A stretch of 64,000 nt of DNA from Mesostigma viride (lineage: Eukaryota; Streptophyta; Mesostigmatophyceae; Mesostigmatales; Mesostigmataceae), in contig RPFO01000176.1 in NCBI GenBank assembly GCA_009746045.1, positions 2,501-66,500 on the forward strand, given 5' to 3'. This document shows, piece after piece, positions 1 through 9,934 of the stretch (its first letter is position 1; each line of letters begins with the position of its first letter). The position numbers and the translations under genes were made by a program. The notes beneath the pieces were generated by a model, which saw nothing but the letters and a program-made list of their open reading frames with translations, searched no databases and was not told where the DNA came from.

Positions 1-1292
1 TAAACCCTAAACCCTAAACCCTAAACCCTAAACCCTAAACCCTAAACCCTAAACCCTAAACCCTAAACCCTAAACCCTAAACCCTAAACCCTAAACCCTA
101 AACCCTAAACCCTAAACCCTAAACCCTAAACCCTAAACCCTAAACCCTAAACCCTAAACCCTAAACCCTAAACCCTAAACCCTAAACCCTAAACCCTAAA
201 CCCTAAACCCTAAACCCTAAACCCTAAACCCTAAACCCTAAACCCTAAACCCTAAACCCTAAACCCTAAACCCTAAACCCTAAACCCTAAACCCTAAACC
301 CTAAACCCTAAACCCTAAACCCTAAACCCTAAACCCTAAACCCTAAACCCTAAACCCTAAACCCTAAACCCTAAACCCTAAACCCTAAACCCTAAACCCT
401 AAACCCTAAACCCTAAACCCTAAACCCTAAACCCTAAACCCTAAACCCTAAACCCTAAACCCTAAACCCTAAACCCTAAACCCTAAACCCTAAACCCTAA
501 ACCCTAAACCCTAAACCCTAAACCCTAAACCCTAAACCCTAAACCCTAAACCCTAAACCCTAAACCCTAAACCCTAAACCCTAAACCCTAAACCCTAAAC
601 CCTAAACCCTAAACCCTAAACCCTAAACCCTAAACCCTAAACCCTAAACCCTAAACCCTAAACCCTAAACCCTAAACCCTAAACCCTAAACCCTAAACCC
701 TAAACCCTAAACCCTAAACCCTAAACCCTAAACCCTAAACCCTAAACCCTAAACCCTAAACCCTAAACCCTAAACCCTAAACCCTAAACCCTAAACCCTA
801 AACCCTAAACCCTAAACCCTAAACCCTAAACCCTAAACCCTAAACCCTAAACCCTAAACCCTAAACCCTAAACCCTAAACCCTAAACCCTAAACCCTAAA
901 CCCTAAACCCTAAACCCTAAACCCTAAACCCTAAACCCTAAACCCTAAACCCTAAACCCTAAACCCTAAACCCTAAACCCTAAACCCTAAACCCTAAACC
1001 CTAAACCCTAAACCCTAAACCCTAAACCCTAAACCCTAAACCCTAAACCCTAAACCCTAAACCCTAAACCCTAAACCCTAAACCCTAAACCCTAAACCCT
1101 AAACCCTAAACCCTAAACCCTAAACCCTAAACCCTAAACCCTAAACCCTAAACCCTAAACCCTAAACCCTAAACCCTAAACCCTAAACCCTAAACCCTAA
1201 ACCCTAAACCCTAAACCCTAAACCCTAAACCCTAAACCCTAAACCCTAAACCCTAAACCCTAAACCCTAAACCCTAAGCCCTAAACCCTAAA
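1..1292. repeat. Telomeric repeat array (CCCTAAA)n
   Basis: About 184 near-perfect copies of CCCTAAA run from the first base, so this is the left chromosome end with the C-rich strand written 5' to 3'. The only variant unit I see is CCCTAAG at 1272-1278, two units from the inner edge, where degenerate units are expected. The TTTAGGG type is typical of land plants and many green algae, and is also found in dinoflagellates and some other protists. Confidence 0.99.
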
Positions 1293-1637
1293 CAGCTTTT
1301 TCAGGCCGGCCAGCGAGAAACTGAAATCCCGGCAAGTGATTTCATGACAAAGTGATTTTGATGGTTGCTTGCATGCATATTAAGTGAGACAACTATTCCT
1401 GGACGCATGGCGTGCCAACATATATAAGTTGTTACCAGATATTAATCACATGCCCTATTGAAGCGACGTTGGACCGCATAAACGAGGAATGGCTGAACTT
1501 GTCATGACCCGGCAAGGTACCTACACGCACAACAAGAATACATCAACATGAGACGATATATGGTGAGATGACCGAGATGTATGGAGAAATGAATGTCTCT
1601 ACTAGGATTATTATGAAGGTGTATACGTGGTATTTGC
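1293..1637. other. Subtelomeric non-coding stretch
   Basis: Unique-looking sequence between the telomere and the first minisatellite. I see no open reading frame of note, no repeat and no RNA gene in it. Confidence 0.6.
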
Positions 1638-1709
1638 GGTGTCACGGTGTCACGGTGTCACGGTGTCACGGTGTCACGGTGTCACGGTGTCACGGTGTCA
1701 CGGTGTCAG
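1638..1709. repeat. Octamer minisatellite GGTGTCAC, array 1
   Basis: Eight perfect head-to-tail copies of the 8-bp unit GGTGTCAC, followed by a ninth ending in G instead of C. The unit is not a multiple of three, so every frame reads as a periodic peptide; an apparent small ORF across 1627-2094 is an artefact of this. Confidence 0.95.
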
Positions 1710-1804
1710 AAGCATAGGTAAAACTTGCAATGACCCATTGAATACATCATCCCCATTAATAATCACTGCATACCTGCAAAGATGTGTGTTTATATGCATT
1801 TTGA

Positions 1805-1844
1805 GGTGTCACGGTGTCACGGTGTCACGATGTCACGGTGTCAC
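1805..1844. repeat. Octamer minisatellite GGTGTCAC, array 2
   Basis: Five copies of the same 8-bp unit as the array at 1638, one carrying a G-to-A change (GATGTCAC at 1829-1836). It sits about 100 bp inward of the first array. Confidence 0.93.
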
Positions 1845-2014
1845 GGGTCCTATGAACTTCCCCTTCCTCAGAGACTTAAGTGGAAACTTTAAATTCAATA
1901 AAATACAACTTTTCAAAATGAACTACAAATTGCGTGTTCTAGTACAAATCCAGACGAGCTTAGGGACTGGACAGCGGGGACCAGCCACTCGTTATCAGTG
2001 CTCGGCTGGCCCAG

Positions 2015-5000
2015 TTGCTCAACCTAACCAGGGAGAATGGCGGGCTGCGGGACAGTCATGTGTCCGTGGCGGGCTGGCAGGGCCCTGCCGCTAAACCCTT
2101 TGCCATGACTGCGGTCCAGGTAATGGTCATCCTCAACCCGCTCAGGCCATCCGACATGGCCTGCATCCCTGTGAATGCCCTTGTGACCGAGCAGTCATCG
2201 TATGACGTGCTGGTCGGCATGGAGGTCATGTTTCCCATGCGGCTCGAGGTACGCATGTGGGAAGGCCGCGCGGTGTACATCGTTGACAGAGACGGTGACG
2301 CCATGCGCCAAGCAAGCATCCCGGTGAGCTGCTACAGCTCGGACAATGGGGCAGTGCGTGTCTCGACGGTCAACCGGGTCGAGGCTGGCTCGCACGACGC
2401 GGTGGTGGAGGTACGGATGGGGGAGGTCACGGCAGCTGGGGGGGCTGTGCGTGATAAGCATCGGCCGTGCATCCCAACAGCGCTGGTGGGACGGGCCTCA
2501 TTGCACAGCACGTGGGCGGCGCGACAGCAGCCGCAAGCGCGGCAGGCCCTTTTGCGTCAGCACGTCACCAACGCGGTGCGGCAGCAACAACTCTCTCATC
2601 TCCCGCGGCAATCGCAGTCACAAGTGGCTGTCGCGACTACCGAAGGTAACTTCTGTGCCGATGTTGTGGCAGAGTCGCGGGTCTTGTCCGAAGGGGTTGT
2701 ATTGCTAGAATTGTTTGCTGGGATGGGAGGGGGGCTGGCTGGCTTTCTCGCTGCAGGCGGTACGTGCCACACGTTGATCGCCGTAGAGCCGTCTCCTACC
2801 GCTCGGGCAGTGTATAGGCATCACTGTGCCCAGCTGTCTGCCCTGTATCCATCTCAGTTTCCTCCGTCTGCGTGGACAGATCCGTTTGGGGAGTGCCCTC
2901 AGGATATCCGCGCCATTGGGGAGGTTCATGTGCGAGGCCTTTTGAGGCGGCACAAGAGGATAGACCTCGTCCTCGCGGGCTGGGAATGTCAGGCCGGCGT
3001 AGGACGCGGGCTTGCGGATCCTAGGAGCGGGTTGTTTTGGGATCTGCTTCGAGTCGTTGGACTCTTGCAGCAGCTGCAGGACCAGCCACTAGCGTATCTT
3101 TTTGAGAACGTGGTGGCCGACGACAGCCCTCACGAGGTAGTGAGGAAGGACTGGGCCCAGATCGTGGACATCTTAGGGGCACCAGTCACGTGCGACAATG
3201 CAGGATTGGGCGGGCTCACCCACAGGTACCGCGCATTCTGGACCAACCTTGCACTCACCACCACCATCCAGGCAGTGGTAGATGCGATCACACGACAGCA
3301 CGACGGCATGCCCGCGGAGGTGGCGCTGCCACCACATTTGGTCACGCAGCGGGTAGACGTCGCCGATCGGCACCCTTACGCGCCCGTCAATCACGTAGGT
3401 AAGCCTATGTGCGCTCTTCCCACCTTGGTTAGTTACCAGGGGTCATCGGCCTACAGGGACCGGGGCAAGGGTTTGGTATGGGACACCGGTACGGGTTTGT
3501 TGGTGCAGCCGCCCGCTGAGTTTCGGGAGGTGAGCATGGGGTTCCATGTGGGGGCGTCCGCCGCTGAGGGGGTTTTAGAGGCCACTAGGTGGTCTCTCGT
3601 TGGGCAAGCCATGTCAGCCTTCCAGGTTGGGTATGTTCTGCGGGCCGCAATGCAAGTGCGCCAGGGTGGGGGAGATATCCCCACACCGCCACCGCCTGTC
3701 AGTGCCCACGCGGCTGGTGTCCGGCCAACAGCGTCCGGCGGCACTGGGTCGCCATGGAGATCGCGGCTGCTTCAACTATGGAGCGTTATCCTCATGACGT
3801 CCTTGTTGTCCAGCACGGTGTTCGCTGGAGCGCCCACCCTGCAGCAATCGGTCGGTCGCGCAGTCCGTGCCATTCAGCAGGTGAGCGTCACACCCGGTGT
3901 AGCCGCATTTTCCCTTTTCCACGATGCCGCTGTCCGGGGGCCTTGTCTCGACAGTAGGAGTGCCGCAGTCGCAGATCCTGCTGCCTCTCACATATGGGCC
4001 ATAGGTGAGCACCTCACCGCCACGCAACGCAAGGCTATGGAGCACTGGTTGCATTCTGCACGCTCAGTTTTCGCTTTCAGCAGTGAAGAACTAGGGTGCT
4101 ACAACGGGGGCTGCATGGGGGTCCCACTAGATACGGATCAGCCCTTATTCAGGCGGCAGCATAGGCTGAGCTTGGCTGAGCTGGAATTCGTAGATGCTAA
4201 CTGTCGAGAGCTAGAGGCAGCTGGGATCATCCGCGCTTCATCCTCCAGTTATGCAGCTGCCACGGTGGTCGCACCCAAGAAGGATACCATCACAGGCGAG
4301 TGGACAGGTATGCGCATGGCCACTGACCTGCGTCAGCTGAACGCGCACACTCCTGTTGATAGGTACCCCATGCCTCGGGTCGATGATGTTTTGGATAAAA
4401 TATCTCCCCAGGTCAAGTATGTGTCGTCGCTAGATTTGCGTAGCGGCTTCCATCAGATCAAGGTCGTAGAGGCAGATCAGCGCAAGCTGGCCTTTTGGGG
4501 TGGGACCCGTCTGTACGAGTGGGTTCGCATGCCATTCGGACATCGCAACGCTAGTGCGGTGTTCCAACGTGCCATGGACCAGGTGCTGGCAGGGTTGCCA
4601 TTTGCAGCCTGCTACATAGACGATGTCATTGTCTTTAGCGAGACATTTGACCAGCACTTAGCTCACCTCGATCAGGTTCGGATCGCCCTAGATAAGGCCA
4701 ACCTGCGGCTGCACCCTGAAAAGTGCAAGTTCGCCCAACAGACCATAGGGTTTCTTGGTCATCAGATTGTACCAGGTGGCCGGACCCCTGAGGCAGCCAA
4801 AGTGGAAGCCATCAGCAACGCCGCAGTGCCCATCGACATCTCGGGGGTGCGCGCGTATCTCGGGCTAGCTGGCTATTATCGAGGATATATTCAGAATTTC
4901 AGCACCAAAGTCAAACCCCTGACTGAGTTGTTGAAGAAGGGCAATGTCTGGGCGTGGGGTCCGGCTCAGCAGCGAGCCATCGATACCATCAAACAGGAAC

Positions 5001-5824
5001 TGACTGCCGCTCCTATCCTACGCGCCCCCGACTATGCTCTGCCCTTCATTCTTTACACCGATTGGTCCAAGGTAGGCCTAGGGGCTGTGCTAGCACAAAA
5101 GGACGATGCGGGGCGCGAGCATGTTATCGCGTACGCTAGTCGGAGTAACAACTCTGCCGAGAGTCGGTACTCTTCCTACGAGGGGGAAGCGTTAGCCGTT
5201 GTGTGGGCCATCAAGCACTTCAGGCCATATCTCTTTGGGCGGGTGTTCACACTTGTCACTGATCACCAGCCCTTATTGTGGTTGATGACCAGCGACAAAC
5301 TCACGGGTAAGCTGGCCCGGTGGGCAATGATCATTCAGGAGTACCACCTGACAATCGTCCATCGGCCAGGTGTGGATCACTCCAACGCGGACGTCCTGTC
5401 CAGGTATGCTCTACCAACCACTGTTGACAACACTGGTGCGCGGGCCCTAGGGGCCGAGAGCTCGCCTGGGTCTGTGGTTTTTGTTAATGCTGCAGGCTTC
5501 GCTGACGCCGACGCCGAGGCAGACTGGCGCGCAGTCGAGTATACAGTCGCAGACTTTGCGGCAAGCTGCAATGCAGTTCACCCTTCTCCCTTCACCCCTG
5601 CCGCTGGCCTCCTCGCGTTGGAGGAAGGTAATTCTCCGTCCTTTGACATTGACAATACCTTGGCACGATACCTAGCACTCCAGGTGGTGTTGGTTGGCCA
5701 TCTCACAGTGGAATGCAACATGGGTGATGTGTGGCTCGATGGGCGTGTGTTGGAGCAGGTCCAAGGGATAGCTCTCACCCCACCCCGGTTGATTGGTCCT
5801 CAGCCCAGCGTGACGCTGAGTTGA
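2015..5824 (+). CDS. Ty3/gypsy polyprotein with embedded cytosine-C5 DNA methyltransferase (PR remnant-MTase-RT-RNase H)
   Basis: Retroelement polyprotein, open for about 1269 codons. The frame opens at a TTG, so the true 5' end is probably lost. Residues 60-76 (YDVLVGMEVM) match the end of a retropepsin; the catalytic DTG part and Gag are absent. Residues about 228-545 form a C5-MTase: motif I ELFAGMGGG (232-240), motif IV GWECQ with the candidate catalytic Cys (325), motif VI ENV (364-366), a THRYRAFWTN block (402-411) and a motif-X-like LVGQAM (528-533). RT follows (SLDLRSGFH 805-813, YIDD 867-870, FLGH 913-916), then RNase H (YTDWSKVGLG from 1014, EGEALAVV, TDHQPL). A hydrophobic stretch near 585-605 lies between MTase and RT. 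The frame ends at 5824 and the integrase continues in another frame. By family knowledge the MTase would methylate DNA cytosines; activity here is not shown. Confidence 0.93.
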   Translation: MLNLTRENGGLRDSHVSVAGWQGPAAKPFAMTAVQVMVILNPLRPSDMACIPVNALVTEQSSYDVLVGMEVMFPMRLEVRMWEGRAVYIVDRDGDAMRQASIPVSCYSSDNGAVRVSTVNRVEAGSHDAVVEVRMGEVTAAGGAVRDKHRPCIPTALVGRASLHSTWAARQQPQARQALLRQHVTNAVRQQQLSHLPRQSQSQVAVATTEGNFCADVVAESRVLSEGVVLLELFAGMGGGLAGFLAAGGTCHTLIAVEPSPTARAVYRHHCAQLSALYPSQFPPSAWTDPFGECPQDIRAIGEVHVRGLLRRHKRIDLVLAGWECQAGVGRGLADPRSGLFWDLLRVVGLLQQLQDQPLAYLFENVVADDSPHEVVRKDWAQIVDILGAPVTCDNAGLGGLTHRYRAFWTNLALTTTIQAVVDAITRQHDGMPAEVALPPHLVTQRVDVADRHPYAPVNHVGKPMCALPTLVSYQGSSAYRDRGKGLVWDTGTGLLVQPPAEFREVSMGFHVGASAAEGVLEATRWSLVGQAMSAFQVGYVLRAAMQVRQGGGDIPTPPPPVSAHAAGVRPTASGGTGSPWRSRLLQLWSVILMTSLLSSTVFAGAPTLQQSVGRAVRAIQQVSVTPGVAAFSLFHDAAVRGPCLDSRSAAVADPAASHIWAIGEHLTATQRKAMEHWLHSARSVFAFSSEELGCYNGGCMGVPLDTDQPLFRRQHRLSLAELEFVDANCRELEAAGIIRASSSSYAAATVVAPKKDTITGEWTGMRMATDLRQLNAHTPVDRYPMPRVDDVLDKISPQVKYVSSLDLRSGFHQIKVVEADQRKLAFWGGTRLYEWVRMPFGHRNASAVFQRAMDQVLAGLPFAACYIDDVIVFSETFDQHLAHLDQVRIALDKANLRLHPEKCKFAQQTIGFLGHQIVPGGRTPEAAKVEAISNAAVPIDISGVRAYLGLAGYYRGYIQNFSTKVKPLTELLKKGNVWAWGPAQQRAIDTIKQELTAAPILRAPDYALPFILYTDWSKVGLGAVLAQKDDAGREHVIAYASRSNNSAESRYSSYEGEALAVVWAIKHFRPYLFGRVFTLVTDHQPLLWLMTSDKLTGKLARWAMIIQEYHLTIVHRPGVDHSNADVLSRYALPTTVDNTGARALGAESSPGSVVFVNAAGFADADAEADWRAVEYTVADFAASCNAVHPSPFTPAAGLLALEEGNSPSFDIDNTLARYLALQVVLVGHLTVECNMGDVWLDGRVLEQVQGIALTPPRLIGPQPSVTLS

Positions 5825-6435
5825 ATAGGGTGCAACATAGGGCGGTCACCTACTCGTGGGATGCCGGGGTCCTCCACAAAATGATCGGCAAGCGCAAAGT
5901 GGTGGTGCCGCCGCCTCACAAGCGGGTCGCCATCGTCCAGCAAGCCCATGAGCGGTATGGCCACCTGGGTGGTAACCGCACTTTGGCGCTAGTGCGCGCC
6001 TCTTATTGGTGGAACGGCATGCGTGCCACAGTCGCGCAGGTCGTCGCTCGCTGCGCGCAGTGTGCCCGGGTGAAGGCCCGGTTCAATGTGGACCACGATG
6101 CGAAAGAATTGATGAGCCTACCCATCAGAGGGCTCTTCTACCGCTGGCACGTAGACCTGTGTGGGCCCTTTGATGAAAGTGCAGATGGCCACAAGTATGT
6201 CATGGTGTGTGTCGAAAGTTTTAGCAAGTGGGTCGAGCTCATCCCCATTGCTGACAAGCAGGCCGCCACCACCGCCAAGCACTTCGCCGACATCATCGCC
6301 AGGTTTGGCGCCCCCGCGGAGGTGGTCACCGACCAGGGCGGGGAGTTTCGGGGGAATTTCAGGAATTGTTGGATGCATGTCTCATTGATCACCGTCGCAC
6401 TTCTCGGAGCATCCTCAGGCCAATGGTTTGGCTGA
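5731..6435 (+). CDS. Ty3/gypsy integrase, zinc-binding and catalytic core (frameshifted)
   Basis: This frame continues the polyprotein after the stop at 5824, one base out of register. It carries the H2C2 zinc module (HERYGHLGG...CAQCARVK) and the catalytic core: first Asp in WHVDLCGPF, second in VTDQGGEF. The frame is lost after the second Asp. Compared with the duplicate at 9521, this copy lacks one G in the G-run near 6351-6355 and one G near 6405, so the catalytic Glu region is read in the next frame. The gene is probably non-functional as sequenced unless those runs are miscalled. Confidence 0.88.
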   Translation: MARWACVGAGPRDSSHPTPVDWSSAQRDAELNRVQHRAVTYSWDAGVLHKMIGKRKVVVPPPHKRVAIVQQAHERYGHLGGNRTLALVRASYWWNGMRATVAQVVARCAQCARVKARFNVDHDAKELMSLPIRGLFYRWHVDLCGPFDESADGHKYVMVCVESFSKWVELIPIADKQAATTAKHFADIIARFGAPAEVVTDQGGEFRGNFRNCWMHVSLITVALLGASSGQWFG

Positions 6436-7258
6436 GAGATTGGTGCAGACTGTCAAGCAGGCTTTGCGCAAGTGGAGCCTGCAGTCAGCATCATTCACTA
6501 TGTGGGATCGTGAACTGGCGTGGATAGCCATGGGTTACCGAATGTCACCCCAGGAGTCGCTCGCCTGTTTCTCCCCGTATTTCCTGTTGTTTGGGCGCGC
6601 ACCCTTGCTCCCCACGGAGGCGCAGAGTGCACACCCCACCCCTATGGCGTTTGACAACGCCAGTCAGTTTCTGGCTGAGGTGACCGCACGGGCGGCTACT
6701 TTCCGCAAGGTTATGCCCATCGCCATGAACAACTTGTTCATCGCCCAGCACCGAGATACCCTGCGCTACGCTCAGCGCCGGGGGGGCGCTTACATGGCCC
6801 GTCAGCTGCATTTTCGTCCGGGGCAGTTCGTATTTCTCCGCACGCAGCTGACCGACACTCTTGACGTGACTGCGGGGCCGACCATCTTGCGGATCGTCGC
6901 CATCAAGCCATCTGGGGTCGCCATTTTGGAGGGCGTCGACGGCAGTCGCACCACCGATAACGTAAGCAACCTCAGTCCGTGTTCGTTGCCCAACTTATTG
7001 CCTGACCTCGCCCCGCACACGGCCAGGCGGGTCAAGGACGCACAGTGTCAGGTTTGCCATCGCGTAGACCAGGGGGATACCATGTTGCTGTGTGATCACT
7101 GTAATTGTGGGTGGCACATGCACTGCTTGCAGCCAGCGCTCACCACCGTGCCAGCGGGCCAGTGGTTTTGCCCAGTTTGTGTCGCTGCCCGTTTCGCAAC
7201 CAGTAGCGTCACCATTTCCTTAGCTGCTGTGGTGTTGGCACGGTCGCTGGCCATGTGA
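6428..7258 (+). CDS. Ty3/gypsy integrase C-terminal part with terminal PHD finger
   Basis: Begins with the LAERLVQT segment that holds the third catalytic residue (Glu) of a DDE integrase, then the connector and a C-terminal barrel-like region (RPGQFVFLRTQLTD...GPTILRIVAIKP). The end is a C4HC3 PHD finger: CQVC, then CDHC, GWHMHC and CPVC. Many Ty3 elements end in a chromodomain that reads histone marks; by analogy the PHD finger may target integration, which is inference. A purine-rich run just after the stop (AGCGAGGGGGGAA) fits a polypurine tract before the LTR. Confidence 0.88.
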   Translation: MAERLVQTVKQALRKWSLQSASFTMWDRELAWIAMGYRMSPQESLACFSPYFLLFGRAPLLPTEAQSAHPTPMAFDNASQFLAEVTARAATFRKVMPIAMNNLFIAQHRDTLRYAQRRGGAYMARQLHFRPGQFVFLRTQLTDTLDVTAGPTILRIVAIKPSGVAILEGVDGSRTTDNVSNLSPCSLPNLLPDLAPHTARRVKDAQCQVCHRVDQGDTMLLCDHCNCGWHMHCLQPALTTVPAGQWFCPVCVAARFATSSVTISLAAVVLARSLAM

Positions 7259-7284
7259 GGAGCCATGAGAGCCAGCGAGGGGGG

Positions 7285-8586
7285 AATCATGGGACAGGTC
7301 CTCGCCCACCCCACCAGGCACGTCAGCTCAGCTCATTTGGGTTTTACCAAAGCTGAGCATGGCCAGCCGCCATGGTGGCGCCGGAGATTGTGGTACGCAG
7401 ACGCGACAGCTGTCACGGACGCGAGCTATGTCATCCGGGCGCCCACTATGCACAAGACCGGTGACGTGCGCAAGGAATTTGTTTTCTGCGCATTTTCGAC
7501 AAAGGCTAGTGACCGGGGGGGGACACTAGCACTTGCAGCATAAGAGCGGACGAAAGTGCACGTGCGCGCGCGCCGGGCCAGGCACGGCTGGGCGCGCAGC
7601 ACAGACGTACTTGAGCGGACGGCAGCACAAGTGCGCAGCGTCGAGAGGATCATACGCGAGTTAGTGGACAGCTGGAGCTGGAGCTGGAGCTGAGCTGGAG
7701 CTGGAGCTGGAGCTGGACTGCTGGACTTCAACAGCGCCGAGGCTATTGACAGGCCAGGTGTCTTTGTGGTGTAGAATAGCGGGTCAACGTTATGAGGACT
7801 GGACAGAAAATGGAAAAGGACAATTTGCGGTGCGGAGCCAGATCGCTGGAATGAATGCGAAATCGCTGGCAGCCCTACAAAGGGATTTCTTCTAGAAAAA
7901 AGATTAGAAGCAATGTTTGCTGGGCCACTCACACGCAAGGTGTGAGCGTGCAGATTGTTTGAAGGATATTATGCTTCGACCTTGGTGGTCGTGACTAAAT
8001 GCCGGACATTCCCAGGGACAGAAATGCCGGAGCCTCTAGGAGATGAGATCGGCAACAGGGTAGCAATTTAGATTTGTCGGGATGCCTTCCTGTTTTTGTT
8101 GGCATGTGTGGTAGAAAGCCAGGACGGCAACTGGAATGCGGTTTCTGTTTGCATGGTTCAGGCAGCAAGATAGTTTTGGCATTCCTGGCTGGACTGACAA
8201 GTGTGGCGTGTGTCATGCGTGTGGCATGACGAATGGTTTGGTTCATAGTCGAAGAGGACTCTCACGTAGCGTGTAGTCTCTTCGAGTCTCTCGTTAGTGG
8301 CCTTCGTGTTTCTCCCTTTCCTTGGGAGCAAGGCCGGTAGCATGTCATGGAGCGCTGCCTAACTGCGGGCTCGTGAGCATGGAGTGCATCGATATTGAGA
8401 CTATCAACGTGTTGTAATTGTATTAACTTTCTCAATAAATTCCGCATGTGCGGCTTCATCATCAGACTGTGCAAAGTGTGTGTGTTGTGAAAACATTGTT
8501 CTATAGCAGGGGAGGCAAAAGCATTAAGGTGGTCATCAGGCACGAGGGACAGTTCCTTGTCCTCGGCTGAGAACCCTCCTTTCGTT
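7285..8586 (+). mobile_element. Probable 3' LTR of the Ty3/gypsy element
   Basis: The sequence AATCATGGGACAGG directly after the polypurine-like run starts a block whose first about 125 bp recurs at 8587-8727, as expected if a second LTR copy starts there. The block is non-coding and holds a GAGCTG hexamer array (about 7665-7725). I cannot find the 5' LTR of this element, and the ends are not clean TG...CA, so the boundaries are provisional. Confidence 0.5.
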
Positions 8587-8727
8587 AATCATGGGACAGG
8601 TCCTCGCCCACCCCACCGGGCATGCAGTTAAGGCAGGCACGTCAGCTCAGCTCATTTGGGTTTTACCAAAGCTGAGCATGGCCAACCGCCATGGTGGCGC
8701 CGGAGATTGTGGTACGCAGACGCGACA
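8587..8727 (+). repeat. Second, truncated LTR start
   Basis: Near-identical to 7285-7408 apart from an extra stretch of about 20 bp near 8627 (CATGCAGTTAAGGCAG region). It stops at GACGCGACA and is joined directly to the antisense Copia 3' end. Confidence 0.75.
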
Positions 8728-8789
8728 AAACCTCCAGGGGGATAAAAACCTACAGGAGGAGCATTAGGCTCAGGCTCCCAGATTACTCC

Positions 8790-9485
8790 TTATGACAAGG
8801 GTTTCCCAGCCATCATGGACCGCAGCAACTGGTACCCATTAAGGGCCAGTCGTGGAAGCTTGGTCATAGCATCAGCAGGATTTGAATATCCTGGCAGATG
8901 TATGGTCATACAGTGGCTGGACAACTCCTTTGCCACAAGGTAGTCCAAGTCAGTAGTAGTGGCCCTCTCATTCTTGATAAAAGAGACCACGGGCTTATTA
9001 TCACAATAAACCCTGACATCAATCACAGGTTGAGGTCTTATCTGACTCAGACACCATAAGAGTAGCTCTCTTATGTATATGGCGTCGCGAATGCACATGG
9101 CGTATGCCCTGCACTCGGCTGTGTCAATGCCAGCAAACCGCCTCCTCTGAAGGTTACTGGACCAGTATACCAACGAGGGCTGTTTGCCTTCATTCCTGAT
9201 GGTGATCAGGCATCCGGCTCTGGCACCAATCTTGTTGGCAGATCTAGACTCTTGGCTAGCATCTGTGTAGGCGTCTAAGATGATACGCCTATGACAGTCT
9301 ACACCAGACAACACCAAATCAGGAGATTCATTGAGGCAGCTCTCCAGGCGCCTCCTTCCTTCTCCTACAATAACAGAGTCTGGCATCCTACTCTGTACTG
9401 CCAGGTCAGGGTTAGTTGTGGCAGCCAGCCAACCTAGTTGACCTTTAACCGTAGGGGCATTCTCCTCACTTACTCTCTTGGGCAA
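8790..9485 (-). pseudogene. Copia-like RT tail and RNase H fragment, duplicate copy
   Basis: Antisense fragment nearly identical to the C-terminal 231 residues of the product at 12313-13678. It includes the GQLGWLAATTNPDLAVQSRM segment, the RNase H core (DAYTDASQES; TAECRAYAM; VYCDNKPVVSF) and the LPGYSNPADAMTKLPR tail. It is cut off at 9491 by the duplication breakpoint, so it cannot make a complete protein. Confidence 0.9.
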
Positions 9486-9520
9486 CTGAGTGTTGGGGCG
9501 CCTCTTATTGGTGGAACGGC

Positions 9521-9934
9521 ATGCGTGCCACAGTCGCGCAGGTCGTCGCTCGCTGCACGCAGTGTGCCCGGGTGAAGGCCCGGTTCAATGTGGACCACGA
9601 TGCGAAAGAATTGATGAGCCTACCCATCAGAGGGCTCTTCTACCGCTGGCACGTAGACCTGTGTGGGCCCTTTGATGAAAGTGCAGATGGCCACAAGTAT
9701 GTCATGGTGTGTGTCGAAAGTTTTAGCAAGCGGGTCGAGCTCATCCCCATTGCTGACAAGCAGGCCGCCACCACCGCCAAGCACTTCGCCGACATCATCG
9801 CCAGGTTTGGCGCCCCCGCGGAGGTGGTCACCGACCAGGGCGGGGAGTTTCGGGGGGAATTTCAGGAATTGTTGGATGCATGTCTCATTGATCACCGTCG
9901 CACTTCTCGGGAGCATCCTCAGGCCAATGGTTAA
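9521..9934 (+). pseudogene. Ty3/gypsy integrase core, duplicate copy
   Basis: Duplicate of the integrase core. It keeps the longer G-runs missing from the first copy, so the frame stays open through the second Asp (VTDQGGEF) to HPQANG. It ends at a stop made by an inserted 4 bp (TAAT-type) near 9931 that the first copy lacks. The 5' part of the polyprotein is absent. Confidence 0.88.

Larger units (their letters stand above)
5996..9491. repeat. Tandem duplication, unit 1 (3.5 kb)
   Basis: Sequence from the integrase zinc module (about 5996) to an antisense Copia RNase H fragment (9491) recurs almost unchanged at 9498-13014. Offset is 3502 bp at the left edge and 3523 bp at the right, so only small indels separate the copies. 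The breakpoints lie inside two unrelated coding regions, which indicates a segmental duplication after the two elements had become neighbours. Confidence 0.93.

Noticed and set aside
1638-1844. Short regular repeats suggesting a CRISPR-like array
   Set aside because: Repeats are contiguous with no spacers, and the telomere shows this is a eukaryotic chromosome.
1627-2094. A 155-codon ORF spanning the octamer minisatellite
   Set aside because: Its first part is the 8-bp repeat read in three frames in turn, and the rest overlaps the Ty3 polyprotein in a different frame; no protein family features.
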